DNA from: an uncultured Alphaproteobacteria bacterium
Lineage (GTDB): Bacteria; Pseudomonadota; Alphaproteobacteria; Thalassobaculales; Thalassobaculaceae
Length of the DNA: 60,000 nucleotides
Reading direction: 5' to 3'
Assembly (NCBI GenBank): GCA_902589475.1
Contig: CACITD010000003.1
Location: 1-60,000 of the forward strand
The notes under the pieces: model-generated
The model's input: only the letters and a program-made list of their open reading frames with translations
Database searches by the model: none
Told to the model about the DNA's origin: nothing
Translations under genes and position numbers: made by a program
Shown here: positions 25,716 through 35,048 of the stretch, piece after piece
Position numbering within the stretch: position 1 is the stretch's first letter
Layout of the letters: each line of letters opens with the position of its first letter

Positions 25716-26588
25716 TTACCTAGTAGGAATAGGTTCATCCCCACTATAGTCATAGAACCCTTTTCCTGTTTTCCGCCCTAACCAACCGGCCTCAACGTAT
25801 TTAACCAGTAGAGGACATGGTCGATATTTTGGATCAGCCAGACCCGCATGCATGACCTGCATGACGGATAAGCAAGTATCAAGACCGATAAAATCAGCTA
25901 GCTGAAGAGGACCCATAGGATGATTAGCGCCGAGGCGCAAACCTATATCAACCGAACTAATTGTGCCAACACCCTCATAAACAGCATAGACAGCTTCATT
26001 AATCATCGGAACCAAAATCCTGTTGACTATGAAAGCTGGGAAGTCTTCTGCCTCTGCAACTGTTTTACCAAGAGATTCCGATAATTCTTTAACGGATGCA
26101 AACGTCTCTTTATTCGTCGCAATCCCTTTTATCAACTCCACTAATTGCATTACCGGAACTGGATTAAAAAAATGCATCCCTATGAATTTTTCTGGCCTAT
26201 CGGTTGTTGAAGCCAGGCGTGTGATAGAAATTGACGATGTATTTGTTGCCAAGAGAGTGTGTTCGTTTAGGCAACCTGCCATCTCTTGAAATATTTTACG
26301 TTTTATATCTTCGTTTTCAGTCGCTGCTTCGATGACGATATCGCAATTTTTAAAGCCTGAGTAATCTGTTCCAGTTTCTATACGTGAGAGCGCAGACTTC
26401 ACATCCTCTTCGGTAACTTTTCCTCTGCTCGCCTGGCGGGCCATGTTTTTTTCTATTGTCTCAATACTGTGCCGCAAGAGGTCTTGATCTAAATCTAATA
26501 GCTGGACCCTTCGTCCGCTAAGTGAAACTACGTGTGCGATGCCACTGCCCATCTGCCCAGCACCAACAATACCAACATTGCCTATCAT
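25716..26588 (-). CDS. 3-hydroxybutyryl-CoA (3-hydroxyacyl-CoA) dehydrogenase
   Basis: This 290-residue NAD-linked enzyme oxidises (S)-3-hydroxyacyl-CoA to 3-oxoacyl-CoA. It has the Rossmann motif [11 protein letters not shown] at 8-18, [14 protein letters not shown] near 140 (the catalytic His region) and [14 protein letters not shown] marking the C-terminal helical domain. It is the third gene after etfB and etfA on the same strand, with 30 bases between it and etfA, so the three are probably one operon linking beta-oxidation and electron transfer flavoprotein. Confidence 0.95.
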   Translation of the reverse strand: MIGNVGIVGAGQMGSGIAHVVSLSGRRVQLLDLDQDLLRHSIETIEKNMARQASRGKVTEEDVKSALSRIETGTDYSGFKNCDIVIEAATENEDIKRKIFQEMAGCLNEHTLLATNTSSISITRLASTTDRPEKFIGMHFFNPVPVMQLVELIKGIATNKETFASVKELSESLGKTVAEAEDFPAFIVNRILVPMINEAVYAVYEGVGTISSVDIGLRLGANHPMGPLQLADFIGLDTCLSVMQVMHAGLADPKYRPCPLLVKYVEAGWLGRKTGKGFYDYSGDEPIPTR

Positions 26589-26618
26589 CGCCAGCCTCTA
26601 CTGCTCTAAGGGATCTGA

Positions 26619-27569
26619 TTAACCCGTGAAACCGTTTTTCTGAAGTTCGTCATCCAGCTCCGGTACAGCCTTAAATAAATCAGCAACAAGACCAAAATCC
26701 GCAACTTGGAAAATCGGCGCTTCTTCATCCTTATTAATTGCCACAATTACCTTACTATCCTTCATTCCTGCTAGGTGTTGAATAGCTCCAGATATACCAA
26801 CTGCAATATATAAATCAGGCGCAACTACCTTACCAGTTTGCCCAACTTGATAATCGTTTGGAACATAGCCTGCATCGACTGCCGCCCTAGATGCGCCAAC
26901 TGCTGCACCAAGTTTGTCCGCTACCGCTTCTATAATTGGAAAGTTTTCTCCTGACTGCATGCCACGCCCTCCCGACACGACGATACGCGCTGATGTCAAG
27001 TCAGGACGTTCAGAAGCGCTAAGCTCAGATCCTATATACTGGCTAAGCCCTGCATCCCCCGATGCATCGATCTTTTCTATCGATGCACTGCCACCGTCTT
27101 CCTGTGCTGCCTCAAAAGACGTGCCTCTAACGGTGATTACCTTTATGCTGTCCGAGGTTTTTACAGTAGCCATTGCATTCCCTGCATAGATCGGCCGCAC
27201 AAAGGTTTCAGCATCGATTACTTCCGAGATCTCTGAGATCTGCTGTACATCTTTCAGCGCAGCAACACGGGGCATTATATTTTTCGCTGAGGTCGTCGCT
27301 GTAGCAAGTATATGACTATAGTTTTCGGCGATCTTACTAACTAAAGTTGCAACGTTTTCCGCCAGCGCATTGGCATACTCATCCGAGTCTGCGACTAAAA
27401 TCTTAGTAACACCTTCTATTTTCGAGGCATCATCTGCTGCACCGTCACAGCCAGATCCCGCTACTAATATCTCTATTTCACCACCAATTGCCTTTGCCGC
27501 TGTTACCGCATTTAAAGTGGCGGGCCCGAGCTCCGTATTACCGTGTTCCGCAATTATCAAAATAGTCAT
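26619..27569 (-). CDS. etfA: Electron transfer flavoprotein alpha subunit
   Basis: This 316-residue subunit carries the FAD of ETF. The C-terminal FAD domain shows VSGGRGMQSGENF near 209, VGASRAAVDAGYVPNDYQVGQTG at 238-260 and YIAVGISGAIQHLAGM at 270-285. It accepts electrons from acyl-CoA and N-methyl-glycine dehydrogenases and hands them to ETF-ubiquinone oxidoreductase. It starts one base after the etfB stop, so the two are translationally coupled. The FAD-enzyme fragment at the start of the window is the kind of dehydrogenase that uses ETF. Confidence 0.97.
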   Translation of the reverse strand: MTILIIAEHGNTELGPATLNAVTAAKAIGGEIEILVAGSGCDGAADDASKIEGVTKILVADSDEYANALAENVATLVSKIAENYSHILATATTSAKNIMPRVAALKDVQQISEISEVIDAETFVRPIYAGNAMATVKTSDSIKVITVRGTSFEAAQEDGGSASIEKIDASGDAGLSQYIGSELSASERPDLTSARIVVSGGRGMQSGENFPIIEAVADKLGAAVGASRAAVDAGYVPNDYQVGQTGKVVAPDLYIAVGISGAIQHLAGMKDSKVIVAINKDEEAPIFQVADFGLVADLFKAVPELDDELQKNGFTG

Positions 27570-27570
27570 G

Positions 27571-28320
27571 TTAAATTACCTTTGCTGTATTTCGTAGTTT
27601 ATCAACTAAGTCGGCAACATCCTCGACCTTAACTCCCGATTCCCGTTGTGGCGGCTCTGCGACCTTAAGAATCTCTAGGCGTATGGAAGGGTCTACACCA
27701 AGTTCAGCCGGCGAGGTTTGGTCAATCGGTTTTTTCTTAGCCTTCATGATATTCGGCAGTGAAGCATATCTGGGTTCATTCAGACGTAAGTCTGTCGTAA
27801 TAACAGCAGGCAACTTTACCGAAATTGTTTCTAGTCCGCCATCAACTTCTCTTGTTGCTTTGACTTGCTCTCCTTCAACCTGGATATCCGAAACAAAGGT
27901 CGCTTGTCCCCAACCAAGTAACGCCGCTAGCATTTGTCCTGTCTGATTGGAATCATCGTCGATGGCCTGTTTGCCGACAATGATGAGCGACGGCCCCTCT
28001 TTATTGGCCAACTCTTTAAGAATTTTTGCTACAGCTAATGGCTCCACATCTCCATCATGTAGGACGTGTATTCCTCTATCTGCTCCCATTGCCAGCGCCG
28101 TTCTTATAGTCTCTTGGCATTGCTGAACGCCGACTGAAACAGCTATTATTTCTTCGCAAACCCCTGCTTCTTTAAGCCTTATTGCCTGTTCAACTGATAT
28201 TTCGTCGAAGGGGTTCATCGACATTTTAACGTTCGCCAGTTCAACGCCTGTTTGATCGGCCTTCACTCGCACTTTTACGTTGTAATCAATCACCCGTTTG
28301 ACTGGCACAAGAATTTTCAT
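27571..28320 (-). CDS. etfB: Electron transfer flavoprotein beta subunit
   Basis: This 249-residue ETF beta subunit starts with [19 protein letters not shown], and contains [17 protein letters not shown] around 36-52 and the [17 protein letters not shown] segment near 127, which includes the AMP-binding and dehydrogenase-recognition region. It pairs with EtfA to make the ETF heterodimer. It heads the etfB-etfA-hydroxyacyl-CoA dehydrogenase cluster. A promoter with a TTGACA box can be read about 50 bases upstream. Confidence 0.97.
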   Translation of the reverse strand: MKILVPVKRVIDYNVKVRVKADQTGVELANVKMSMNPFDEISVEQAIRLKEAGVCEEIIAVSVGVQQCQETIRTALAMGADRGIHVLHDGDVEPLAVAKILKELANKEGPSLIIVGKQAIDDDSNQTGQMLAALLGWGQATFVSDIQVEGEQVKATREVDGGLETISVKLPAVITTDLRLNEPRYASLPNIMKAKKKPIDQTSPAELGVDPSIRLEILKVAEPPQRESGVKVEDVADLVDKLRNTAKVI

Positions 28321-28366
28321 AACTAACTCGAACCCCGCTGATTTAAATCAAAATCTTTCACACCTC

Positions 28367-28395
28367 TACCTAGGAGAGACAGACAAATATGTCAA
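28367..28395 (-). promoter_or_regulatory. Predicted promoter of etfB-etfA
   Basis: On the minus strand a perfect -35 box TTGACA (28390-28395) is separated by 17 bases from TAGGTA (28367-28372), a four-of-six match to TATAAT. This lies 47 bases upstream of the etfB start, a good distance for a sigma-70-like promoter. Confidence 0.5.
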
Positions 28396-28445
28396 GACAA
28401 ACGGGCTCATATAGGGGCATTGACGAAATCCACCCTACTTACGAT

Positions 28446-29009
28446 CTAACGGTTCTTCCCAGGGACCCAGAGTACATCCTTTGCACCATTATCATTTACG
28501 TGTCTTGACAAAACAAATAAATGATCCGACAGCCTATTGATATATTTTATTGCTGCGGGATTAACCTCTTCTTTTGAAGAAAGAAGCGTAATTTGGCGTT
28601 CGGCTCGTCTTACTATTGTTCGAGCATTATGAAGAAATGCCCCAACCGGGGTACCCCCGGGCAACACGAATGAAGAAAGCGGCTGCAAACTCTTATTCAT
28701 CCGATCGATTTCATTTTCCAGCCGGTCGACTTGATTTTGGGAAATTCTCAGCGCCCCCGACTTCCTTTCGCCTCCTTCCGGTGTGCAAAGATCCGCACCC
28801 AAATCAAAGAGGTCGTTTTGAATACGTGCAAGAGCTTCGTCGACGGTCCCAGCCGCCTCCAAACGAGCTAGGCCAATAGCTGCATTCGCCTCATCGACCG
28901 CCCCATAGGCAGCCGGTCTATCCGAATACTTTGCTACTCTGTCACCACTTCCCAAAGAGGTAAAACCTTCATCCCCACCTCTAGTGTATATCTTAGTCAA
29001 CTTGACCAT
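28446..29009 (-). CDS. PduO-type ATP:cob(I)alamin adenosyltransferase
   Basis: This 187-residue protein makes adenosylcobalamin from cob(I)alamin and ATP. The N-terminal ATP-binding motif TRGGDEGFTSLGSGDRVAK (about 9-27) and the YGAVDEANAAIG segment (35-46) are clear, as is FVLPGGTPVG in the middle and HARTIVRRAERQ-like RRAE near 133. It supplies the cofactor needed by the class II ribonucleotide reductase at 16263-18551. It follows the HIG1-type gene by 19 bases on the same strand and is probably co-transcribed with it. Confidence 0.93.
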   Translation of the reverse strand: MVKLTKIYTRGGDEGFTSLGSGDRVAKYSDRPAAYGAVDEANAAIGLARLEAAGTVDEALARIQNDLFDLGADLCTPEGGERKSGALRISQNQVDRLENEIDRMNKSLQPLSSFVLPGGTPVGAFLHNARTIVRRAERQITLLSSKEEVNPAAIKYINRLSDHLFVLSRHVNDNGAKDVLWVPGKNR

Positions 29010-29028
29010 GTAATTATCCCTCGCTTCG

Positions 29029-29226
29029 CTAATCTTTAGCTATAGCTAGCAATATTATGACTAGCAGTATGGCAATGCCTTGAAACAAAATTCTGTAGCG
29101 CATAAACATATTTGATCTTTGAGGCCCTAACTTACCCCCGCGAGCCATAGCAACCAGCCCGCCAACCAACGCGCCAACGACAAGAATGACTGAGATAGCG
29201 AGTAATATGATTATCAGAGTATCCAT
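29029..29226 (-). CDS. HIG1-domain twin transmembrane protein
   Basis: A 65-residue membrane protein with two hydrophobic helices (about 4-26 and 47-62) joined by a short basic loop containing RGGKLGPQRSNMFMRYR. The pattern matches the bacterial HIG1/twin-transmembrane family, related to mitochondrial respiratory-supercomplex factors. It sits directly upstream of the adenosyltransferase, a neighbourhood I associate with Alphaproteobacteria. A role in the respiratory chain is inferred from the family only. Confidence 0.8.
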   Translation of the reverse strand: MDTLIIILLAISVILVVGALVGGLVAMARGGKLGPQRSNMFMRYRILFQGIAILLVIILLAIAKD

Positions 29227-29312
29227 CCGTACACGATATAGCTGTGATTAGGCTTTCGGCAAGACAAATGCCAAGATAAAATAAAATTGAATTTGGTTAA
29301 ATAGAGGTTTAG

Positions 29313-30170
29313 ATGGGTTTTCTTTTTCATATTTCCCGTTGCAATCATTATGATTTGACGGAATTTTTACCATGGCATATTTCTGGTAAACGAGTTGGAT
29401 ATGTGCACAAAAAACATTCGAAATATCTCGAAGCTTTCCCAAAAGTTTTTGTGTCGCTGTCAGATCATTTTGCATTATCTGATAACCTTGTTAATCCAGA
29501 AGAAAGAACTATGGCTATAGAGAAGATGCTTGAAATACTGAGAACCGAAGACCCTAAGCTCAGCAAATTGAATGAAAAATACGCGGTTAAAGAAAATATT
29601 AACGGAAAAACGTTAATGGAGATTGATAGAGGCGCTGCTGATTTTTTTGGGATCTTAAACACAGGCGTGCATCTCAATGGCATTACCAATGATCATGAAA
29701 ATAAAAAAATGTGGGTTGCTACCCGCTCCCATCAGCGCAAAACTTTTCCGGGTGAATTGGACAATATGGTTGCTGGCGGACAACCCAGTAACATAACGCG
29801 GCAAGAAAATGTTGTTAAGGAATGTTATGAGGAAGCTTCAATTCCAGAAGAGTTGGCGAAAGCAAGTGAACCAAAGGGCTTTGTGAGTTATAATATGCAA
29901 GCCGGAACGACACTGCGACGGAAAATTCTATATGTCTATGATCTTTATCTTCCTAGCTCATTTATCCCCTTACCAAACGACAACGAGGTCGAAAAATTCG
30001 ATTTAGTTCCCGTCGAGACCGTAATGGAAACAATTAAAAATCGCCCGCATGCGTTTAAATACAATTGTAACTTAGTTATTATAGACTTTCTTATTAGAGA
30101 GGGGCTAATCAATGATGACCTTAAGAATTTTAACAAACTCGTGGAAGGCTTGCGCTGCCCGATTATCTAA
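29313..30170 (+). CDS. Nudix hydrolase with DUF4743 N-terminal domain
   Basis: This 285-residue protein has an N-terminal DUF4743 domain (about 1-120) and a C-terminal Nudix domain. The Nudix box region, around 155-178, reads GGQPSNITRQENVVKECYEE, with K-E in place of the usual R-E. This two-domain form is the one seen in the yeast YJR142W and plant thiamine-related Nudix proteins, reported to act on oxidised thiamine diphosphates, so thiamine-damage clearing is a reasonable inference. AGAGG lies upstream of the ATG at 29313. Its TAA stop shares bases with the stop of the convergent TauD gene. Confidence 0.82.
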   Translation: MGFLFHISRCNHYDLTEFLPWHISGKRVGYVHKKHSKYLEAFPKVFVSLSDHFALSDNLVNPEERTMAIEKMLEILRTEDPKLSKLNEKYAVKENINGKTLMEIDRGAADFFGILNTGVHLNGITNDHENKKMWVATRSHQRKTFPGELDNMVAGGQPSNITRQENVVKECYEEASIPEELAKASEPKGFVSYNMQAGTTLRRKILYVYDLYLPSSFIPLPNDNEVEKFDLVPVETVMETIKNRPHAFKYNCNLVIIDFLIREGLINDDLKNFNKLVEGLRCPII

Positions 30171-31021
30171 TTGTCTACGATAAAGCCAGACTGCTCCCCA
30201 AGGAGTGTCGCTCTCAGCATATGACGAGTTTGCGTTAAATCGAAATCAGCCAATGCCATATGCATCGTTGTTCTGTTATCCCAGCAAAGTAAGTCCCCAG
30301 CTCTCCATATATGCCTGTAGACATTTTCTGGTCTGGTTGCATGATAACAAAGATAGTTAATCAACGGCTTACTTTCCTCGCTAGTCATCCCGTGAAAGTG
30401 GGAAACTCTCTCACTCACATATAAGGCTTTTTTACCACTTTCAGGATGCACTCGCACTGTCGGATGAGCTATGGGAGGATTTAATTTTCGTGTCTCCTCA
30501 ACTTCTTTTGGGTCGCGTTGGAATAGGCCTGCAGTCAATGAGATATCATAGACCGAATGAAGTTCATCCACTATCTTTTGCATTGGTTTAGATAGTGTCT
30601 CGTATGCCTTGACCATATTACAGAACATTGTATCCCCGCCTACTGGCGCAGGCTCAACACAAAATAACATTGATGCCGCAGCCGGCCTCTGTGTATACGA
30701 ATAATCTGAGTGCCAGTTCCGTCCAACGTTTCTTGTTTCTGATGGCCGCCCATTTATCGGCCTAGTCGTAATTTCCATCAGCTGAGGAAAATTTTCTAAT
30801 CGATAATATGGAGTACTCGCATGGTCATCAAGGTCACCAAAATTACCGGCAAATTCTATTATCTCACGGGGTTCGGCGTTTTGTTCTCTAAATAAAATAA
30901 TATGATGCTCATGCCATATTTTCTTTATGAATGCAGTTTGCCCGTCGCTTAAGGGTTCACTGACACTAACCCCCTCAATTTGCGCGCCCAATGCGTAGGC
31001 TAGTTGTTTAACTTCACTCAT
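30167..31021 (-). CDS. TauD/TfdA family 2-oxoglutarate-dependent dioxygenase
   Basis: This 284-residue non-heme iron dioxygenase has the facial triad H104-x-D106 (NWHSDYS) and H254 (TTMHMA), and R270 positioned to bind 2-oxoglutarate. Family members hydroxylate taurine, alkyl sulfates, 2,4-D or gamma-butyrobetaine; the substrate is not evident here. It starts 36 bases after the RraA-family gene stop on the same strand, so these two are likely an operon. It overlaps the Nudix gene stop by four bases (CTAA). Confidence 0.92.
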   Translation of the reverse strand: MSEVKQLAYALGAQIEGVSVSEPLSDGQTAFIKKIWHEHHIILFREQNAEPREIIEFAGNFGDLDDHASTPYYRLENFPQLMEITTRPINGRPSETRNVGRNWHSDYSYTQRPAAASMLFCVEPAPVGGDTMFCNMVKAYETLSKPMQKIVDELHSVYDISLTAGLFQRDPKEVEETRKLNPPIAHPTVRVHPESGKKALYVSERVSHFHGMTSEESKPLINYLCYHATRPENVYRHIWRAGDLLCWDNRTTMHMALADFDLTQTRHMLRATLLGEQSGFIVDN

Positions 31022-31056
31022 TTAATTCCTCAGATTATTAACCAAGATAGTATCCC

Positions 31057-31746
31057 CTAACTTACATAGAGCGTTTTGCTTGAAGACATTAAGTCTGCTA
31101 TATAGTCGGGTTCCGCCAGACCAGACTTTACCCGCGCTTCAAAAATAGCCTCCGCCGCCGTTAGAGATTCCAATTTCGTTATCACTTCATCTATCCGACT
31201 GGATGGCACTACGGCAACACCGTCAATATCACCGATTATAATATCACCCGTTTCAACAGTTATACCTCCTATGTGGATAGGCAGCCCTACCGAACCAGGT
31301 CCCGTCTTAGCCGGTGAATTAGGATTTACACCTCGACAAAATACAGGAAGTAACCAAGGTTTAATACCCTTTTGATCCCTCACCATTCCATCTGTGACAA
31401 AGCCTGCAACACCTTTATTTTTCATCATACCACAAACCAAGTCGCCAATAACAGCCGTAGTTTCAAAAGCGTCATTAGCACAAACGATGACGTCGCCGGG
31501 CTCCGATAAGTGAAGCGCTCCCATAACTGCTAAATTATCAGCAGGGTAAGCGAAACATGTCAGTGCTGGCCCGCAAAAGGTTAAAGAATTCATTTGGAGC
31601 GGCTTTATAGAATGATGCATAGCCCCTCTTCCATCCATACAGTCTGCAACGTTACTAGTATTGGCGCCTGTAAAAGCTAGAATCTGCTTTTCTGTTGGGC
31701 GCCTAACCGGCTTGCGAACTTTCAAAATCGGCGGGTCATCTAACAT
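31057..31746 (-). CDS. RraA family protein (4-hydroxy-4-methyl-2-oxoglutarate aldolase-like)
   Basis: This 229-residue protein has the RraA/HMG aldolase fold: NVADCMDGRGAMH near 31, GDVIVCAND near 84, a VTDGMVRD segment near 117 with the Arg-Asp used for metal and substrate binding in class II pyruvate aldolases, and ETGDIIIGDIDGVAVVP near 176. An extension of about 20 residues precedes the core. It might cleave a pyruvate-yielding hydroxy acid. It is the promoter-proximal gene of a pair with TauD, suggesting that oxidation and aldol cleavage act on related compounds. Confidence 0.85.
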   Translation of the reverse strand: MLDDPPILKVRKPVRRPTEKQILAFTGANTSNVADCMDGRGAMHHSIKPLQMNSLTFCGPALTCFAYPADNLAVMGALHLSEPGDVIVCANDAFETTAVIGDLVCGMMKNKGVAGFVTDGMVRDQKGIKPWLLPVFCRGVNPNSPAKTGPGSVGLPIHIGGITVETGDIIIGDIDGVAVVPSSRIDEVITKLESLTAAEAIFEARVKSGLAEPDYIADLMSSSKTLYVS

Positions 31747-31945
31747 TAAATATCTCCCAATTATTTATGACAGCGCAAAACTAGTCCATACTTCATACAG
31801 ACTTGGATTATCGCTAACTATATATACGGCATACATTAACATTGAATTACTTAAAATTTTTTAAAATTTCAGGAAGCCAAACCAAGAAAAATCGAATAAG
31901 CAAGTAAAGGCGTATAAATTCAATCCAACAAATCTAGATTTTTCC

Positions 31946-33013
31946 ATGATAAGACCTCCCTTAAATATCTCTTTAAAAAAAAAGATGCCCGTTATTGCGG
32001 TGTTTGTTGGGTTGCCTATGATCTATTGCATCACTTGGTTGATGCTCAGTCAGTGGTCTTTTCATCAGATTAATAAATTGTTCAGCGAAACGGCAAGTCA
32101 GCACAGAATTTCCATACCATTGCAGCTAAGCCGATCAGGGTTTCCTTTTTCAATCTCTTGGCACACGGAAAAATTAGAGGCAGCAACATCTTTGCTGGAC
32201 GGAGAGTTATCATTACAATTTTCAGGTGTTGTGTTTGGAGTATCCCTATTAGATCCTAACACGCTCAATATAAATGCTGAAAGAGCTGCCCTAACAACAA
32301 TCAATCGACAAAAAGAGATATCATGGCGCTTTCGATCAAATGCTCTTGAAATCACTATTAATAAAGCTGTTGTTGGGAAGCCTCGGCTTTTGTTCGAATT
32401 AGAAACTGTTGAACTGCTTCAACAGGAGGAAACTACAACCAACCCAAACCGGGGGTATCATGCTGTCGTCAGTAATATGGTCATCAATCTTAATCAAACT
32501 TTACAACCCGAAAGTCGAGCTCAAAAACCCACCATGGATGTTTCTCTAGACCTAAAAGGTATAAGATTAAACCCATCACCGTTAGATTATTTAAATGATA
32601 TAAAAAATGCTTACTTAGGCATGAGTGTAATCGGCTTTTTGGACGCGAGCAATATCAGCAGCATTGTGGATTGGCGCGATGATGGCGGAACAATCGAGAT
32701 CAATAAAATGAAAGTTGATACAGCCCCTATCAGCCTCGAAATGAGAGGAACATTAAGTCTCGACCAGGAATTGAAACCGATAGGTGCTGGAACAGTTTTG
32801 GTTTATAGAGCTGAAGAATTTATTGAAGAAAAGATGGGAACAGGCGACATTTCAAGAACTGAGGGGTTGATGATACAGCTAGCACTGAGTTTATTACCCA
32901 GAAAAATGAACAGCAATGGCAAACTATCAATTCAAATACCTATAACTGCTCAAAAGGGGAAACTCCAGCTAGGTCCTTTTATGATAACTGAATTATTTAG
33001 CATCGTTGGGTGA
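31946..33013 (+). CDS. DUF2125 domain protein
   Basis: A 355-residue protein with an N-terminal membrane segment (about 12-32) followed by a long beta-rich region facing the periplasm, typical of DUF2125. The function is unknown, but alphaproteobacterial genomes commonly keep it opposite the tyrA gene, as here. It has no catalytic motif I can recognise. Its 3' end overlaps the convergent tyrA gene by 21 bases (32993-33013). The start at 31946 is ATG directly before the membrane segment. Confidence 0.8.
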   Translation: MIRPPLNISLKKKMPVIAVFVGLPMIYCITWLMLSQWSFHQINKLFSETASQHRISIPLQLSRSGFPFSISWHTEKLEAATSLLDGELSLQFSGVVFGVSLLDPNTLNINAERAALTTINRQKEISWRFRSNALEITINKAVVGKPRLLFELETVELLQQEETTTNPNRGYHAVVSNMVINLNQTLQPESRAQKPTMDVSLDLKGIRLNPSPLDYLNDIKNAYLGMSVIGFLDASNISSIVDWRDDGGTIEINKMKVDTAPISLEMRGTLSLDQELKPIGAGTVLVYRAEEFIEEKMGTGDISRTEGLMIQLALSLLPRKMNSNGKLSIQIPITAQKGKLQLGPFMITELFSIVG

Positions 33014-33928
33014 CGGCGGTATATCCTGACGGGCATCTATAACCCCGCGCCTAATATCTCGAGTCCGGGTAAAAAGAGTCTCCAACACATCACCTTCACC
33101 CCACCTTATTGCTCTTTGCAAGAGTGACAAATCCTCTGAAAATCTCTGCAACATTTCTAAGACTGCCTCGCGATTATTTAAAAAGACATCCCGCCACATG
33201 ACAGGGTTAGAACCAGCAATTCTGGTAAAGTCTCTAAAACCTGATGCAGAAAAGCGGATGACATCAGCTTGCGTTTGATCCTCTAGATCATCTGCAGTTC
33301 CAACAATTGTATAGGCTATAAGGTGCGGCAAGTGTGAGGTTATAGCCAGTACCTTATCATGATAATTAATATCCATTTCTTCTACCATAGCTCCGACACC
33401 TTCACATAGGCTTCGCATTTTGGAAACCGCATCCCGATCAACATTTTTAAAAGGTGTTAAAAGCCAGTAACGCCCTTCAAATAGACTCGCGAAGCCAGCC
33501 TCTGGCCCTGACTTCTCTGTTCCAGCTATTGGATGCCCTGGAACCAAGTGAACATTATGGGGAATATATGGGATTATTTTTTCAATAGGCTGCGCCTTTA
33601 CCGAACCAACATCACTTAGAACACAACCCGCGGGTAGACTCGGCGCGATCTGCTTAACAATCTTTTCATACGTGCCAATGGGTGTGCAAAGAATGACGCA
33701 ATCGGATCTTGAAACAGCTTCGTTTATGTCGTCACAAATGGTGTCAACGATCCCTAGGTCTGAAGCCTTAGCTAGGTTGTCTTTATCACTGTCCGTTGCG
33801 ATTATTTCTTTGACTAACCCTGCTTTTGACTTTAGGGCGCGAGAAAAAGAAGAACCAATCAAACCAATTCCGATGATCGTGATCCTTTGGAAAATAAAGG
33901 TGCTTTGAGTGTCGGAGTTTGAAGTCAC
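32993..33928 (-). CDS. tyrA: Prephenate/arogenate dehydrogenase
   Basis: This 311-residue NAD(P)-dependent enzyme leads to tyrosine. It has IGIGLIGSSFSRAL near 17-30, an LSDVGSVKAQ motif near 105 and HPIAGTEKSG near 132, which carries the catalytic His. The start is GTG at 33928, with AGGGG nine bases upstream. It follows hisC by four bases, so the two are coupled. The order chorismate mutase-hisC-tyrA gives a compact aromatic amino acid unit. Prephenate and arogenate use cannot be distinguished from the sequence. Confidence 0.94.
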   Translation of the reverse strand: MTSNSDTQSTFIFQRITIIGIGLIGSSFSRALKSKAGLVKEIIATDSDKDNLAKASDLGIVDTICDDINEAVSRSDCVILCTPIGTYEKIVKQIAPSLPAGCVLSDVGSVKAQPIEKIIPYIPHNVHLVPGHPIAGTEKSGPEAGFASLFEGRYWLLTPFKNVDRDAVSKMRSLCEGVGAMVEEMDINYHDKVLAITSHLPHLIAYTIVGTADDLEDQTQADVIRFSASGFRDFTRIAGSNPVMWRDVFLNNREAVLEMLQRFSEDLSLLQRAIRWGEGDVLETLFTRTRDIRRGVIDARQDIPPSPNDAK

Positions 33929-33932
33929 AGAT

Positions 33933-35024
33933 TTATTCCCCTCTCAGAAATTCTGCAACATTTTTTACAACGATTTTCATCTCATCCTCTGTTCCAATAG
34001 AAAGCCTTAAATAGTCAGGTGCGCCGTAGCCACTCATACCACGCGTCATTATTCCTCTACTGGCTAGAAAGGATCCTGCATCGTTGGCTGTTTTCCCATC
34101 GTCATTTGGAAATTTCACCATAAGAAAGTTAGTAATGCTTGGGAGGCAGTTAAGACCAAGCTCTTCGAATTTAGAAGCAGTCCATGTCCGCCATTTTTCA
34201 TTATGCTCAACTGCTTTATCAATAAACTCCTGATCATCAAGAGAAGCTACAGCAGCAGCCACTGCTGCTCTATTAGCTCCAAAAGGCTGTTTGACGACAT
34301 GAAGAGCATCGATGATATGAGGTTTTGCATACCCCCAACCCAAACGCAAGCCAGCGAGCGAATAGAGTTTAGAGAACGTCCTTAGCATTATTACATTTTC
34401 GTACTTATCGACTAACTCAGCGCCGCTTGAATAATCATTACGAACAACAAATTCAGAATACGCTGCGTCTATCACTAGGAGTACATCTTTAGGCAGTTTA
34501 CTGTGAAGTCGCGCGACTTCATTACGCGAGAGATACGACCCAGTGGGATTGTTAGGGTTGGCAAGGAAAACAACACGCGTTCGGCTGGTGACACAATCTA
34601 AAATAGAATCCACATCAACTTTAAAATTATTATCAGGAGCGGGTACGGGACTGCCACCAGCCACTTTCGTTGACATTGGATACATTATGAACCCATATTC
34701 CGTATGAATGGCTTCGTCACCCGGATCCAGATATGCCTGACAAATCGCCATAATCAACTCATCTGACCCACAACCAAACACCATGTTCTCTGGGTTTAGG
34801 TCATATTTCGATGCAATTTTCTCGGCAAGTTCTACTGGTTCCTCTTCTGGATACCAATGTAAAAGGTTAGATTGTTTCTCCATGGCTACTAATGCCTTCG
34901 GACTAGGACCAAATGCGCCTTCATTGGCTGAAAGTCTGATAACACGATCTGTCACAGGTGCCCCAAGGTTGGGCTGGTAGCGCACCATTTCTGCTATCGT
35001 TGGCCTTGGTTTAGGTTGAGTCAT
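33933..35024 (-). CDS. hisC: Histidinol-phosphate/aromatic aminotransferase HisC-like
   Basis: This PLP-dependent class I/II aminotransferase has 363 residues. SANEGAFGPSPKA lies near 28-40, NPNNPTG near 154-160, and the PLP lysine is in TFSKLYSLAGLRLGWG near 216-231. Because it is between chorismate mutase and tyrA it may transaminate prephenate, phenylpyruvate or hydroxyphenylpyruvate as well as histidinol phosphate. I keep the hisC symbol because of family similarity, not because the substrate is proven. Confidence 0.9.
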   Translation of the reverse strand: MTQPKPRPTIAEMVRYQPNLGAPVTDRVIRLSANEGAFGPSPKALVAMEKQSNLLHWYPEEEPVELAEKIASKYDLNPENMVFGCGSDELIMAICQAYLDPGDEAIHTEYGFIMYPMSTKVAGGSPVPAPDNNFKVDVDSILDCVTSRTRVVFLANPNNPTGSYLSRNEVARLHSKLPKDVLLVIDAAYSEFVVRNDYSSGAELVDKYENVIMLRTFSKLYSLAGLRLGWGYAKPHIIDALHVVKQPFGANRAAVAAAVASLDDQEFIDKAVEHNEKWRTWTASKFEELGLNCLPSITNFLMVKFPNDDGKTANDAGSFLASRGIMTRGMSGYGAPDYLRLSIGTEDEMKIVVKNVAEFLRGE

Positions 35025-35048
35025 TTTTACCTCTAAAAGTCATTAATG

